The notes under the pieces: model-generated
What the model was told of the DNA's origin: nothing
What the model saw: only the letters and a program-made list of their open reading frames with translations
Database searches by the model: none
Shown here: in pieces, positions 6,522 to 6,530 of the stretch
Layout of the letters: every line of letters begins with the position of its first letter
How positions within the stretch are numbered: the first letter of the stretch is position 1
From: JAWLCG01 sp041687295
GTDB lineage: Bacteria > Planctomycetota > Phycisphaerae > SM23-33 > FEN-1343
Direction: 5' to 3'
Assembly (NCBI GenBank): GCA_041687295.1
Contig: JAWLCG010000291.1
Location: forward strand, 1-6,530
Length of the DNA: 6,530 nt
Program-made: the position numbers and the translations under genes

Positions 6522-6530
6522 AACCGACGG

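Overview
The window is GC-rich bacterial DNA holding two blocks of housekeeping genes transcribed away from each other. The region between them is packed with small hairpin repeats. Ribosomal protein S2 (a sequence such as KRNLIHIIDVRETVKG and a long acidic tail), the GroEL sequence and the conserved rpsB-tsf-pyrH-frr order suggest a planctomycete, perhaps of the Phycisphaerae side. This is recall of family patterns, not a search, and confidence is about 0.6. A run of ten N at 3471-3480 shows that this is a draft or metagenome scaffold.

Left block, minus strand, 3108 down to 1: rpsB (S2), tsf (EF-Ts), pyrH (UMP kinase) and frr (ribosome recycling factor, cut by the window edge about eleven codons before its end). 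Spacings are 87, 13 and 16 nt, so this reads as one operon. A perfect 10-bp hairpin sits between rpsB and tsf. The rpsB leader carries a candidate promoter, a terminator-like hairpin followed by seven T on the coding strand, and a 9-bp hairpin whose only non-Watson-Crick pair would be G-U in the rpsB mRNA. It is a plausible place for attenuation or S2 autoregulation. rpsB starts with TTG behind a strong Shine-Dalgarno sequence.

Middle, about 3300-3880: no gene. It holds a cluster of short imperfect palindromes headed by GTAG or GGAG, the architecture of REP elements mobilised by RAYT (TnpA_REP) transposases. Several are paired in inverted orientation (BIME-like), and the N gap falls inside one pair. 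No RAYT gene lies in the window.

Right block, plus strand: a small stand-alone receiver-like protein with a degenerate phosphorylation site, then groES and groEL, which together make the GroE chaperonin. No CIRCE operator was found. After groEL comes a tandem array of an 8-nt unit, then a second copy of the GTAG repeat that differs at one position from the copy upstream of the receiver gene.

The coding content is ordinary. The repeat island, the rpsB leader structure and the degenerate receiver next to groESL are the parts worth a second look.
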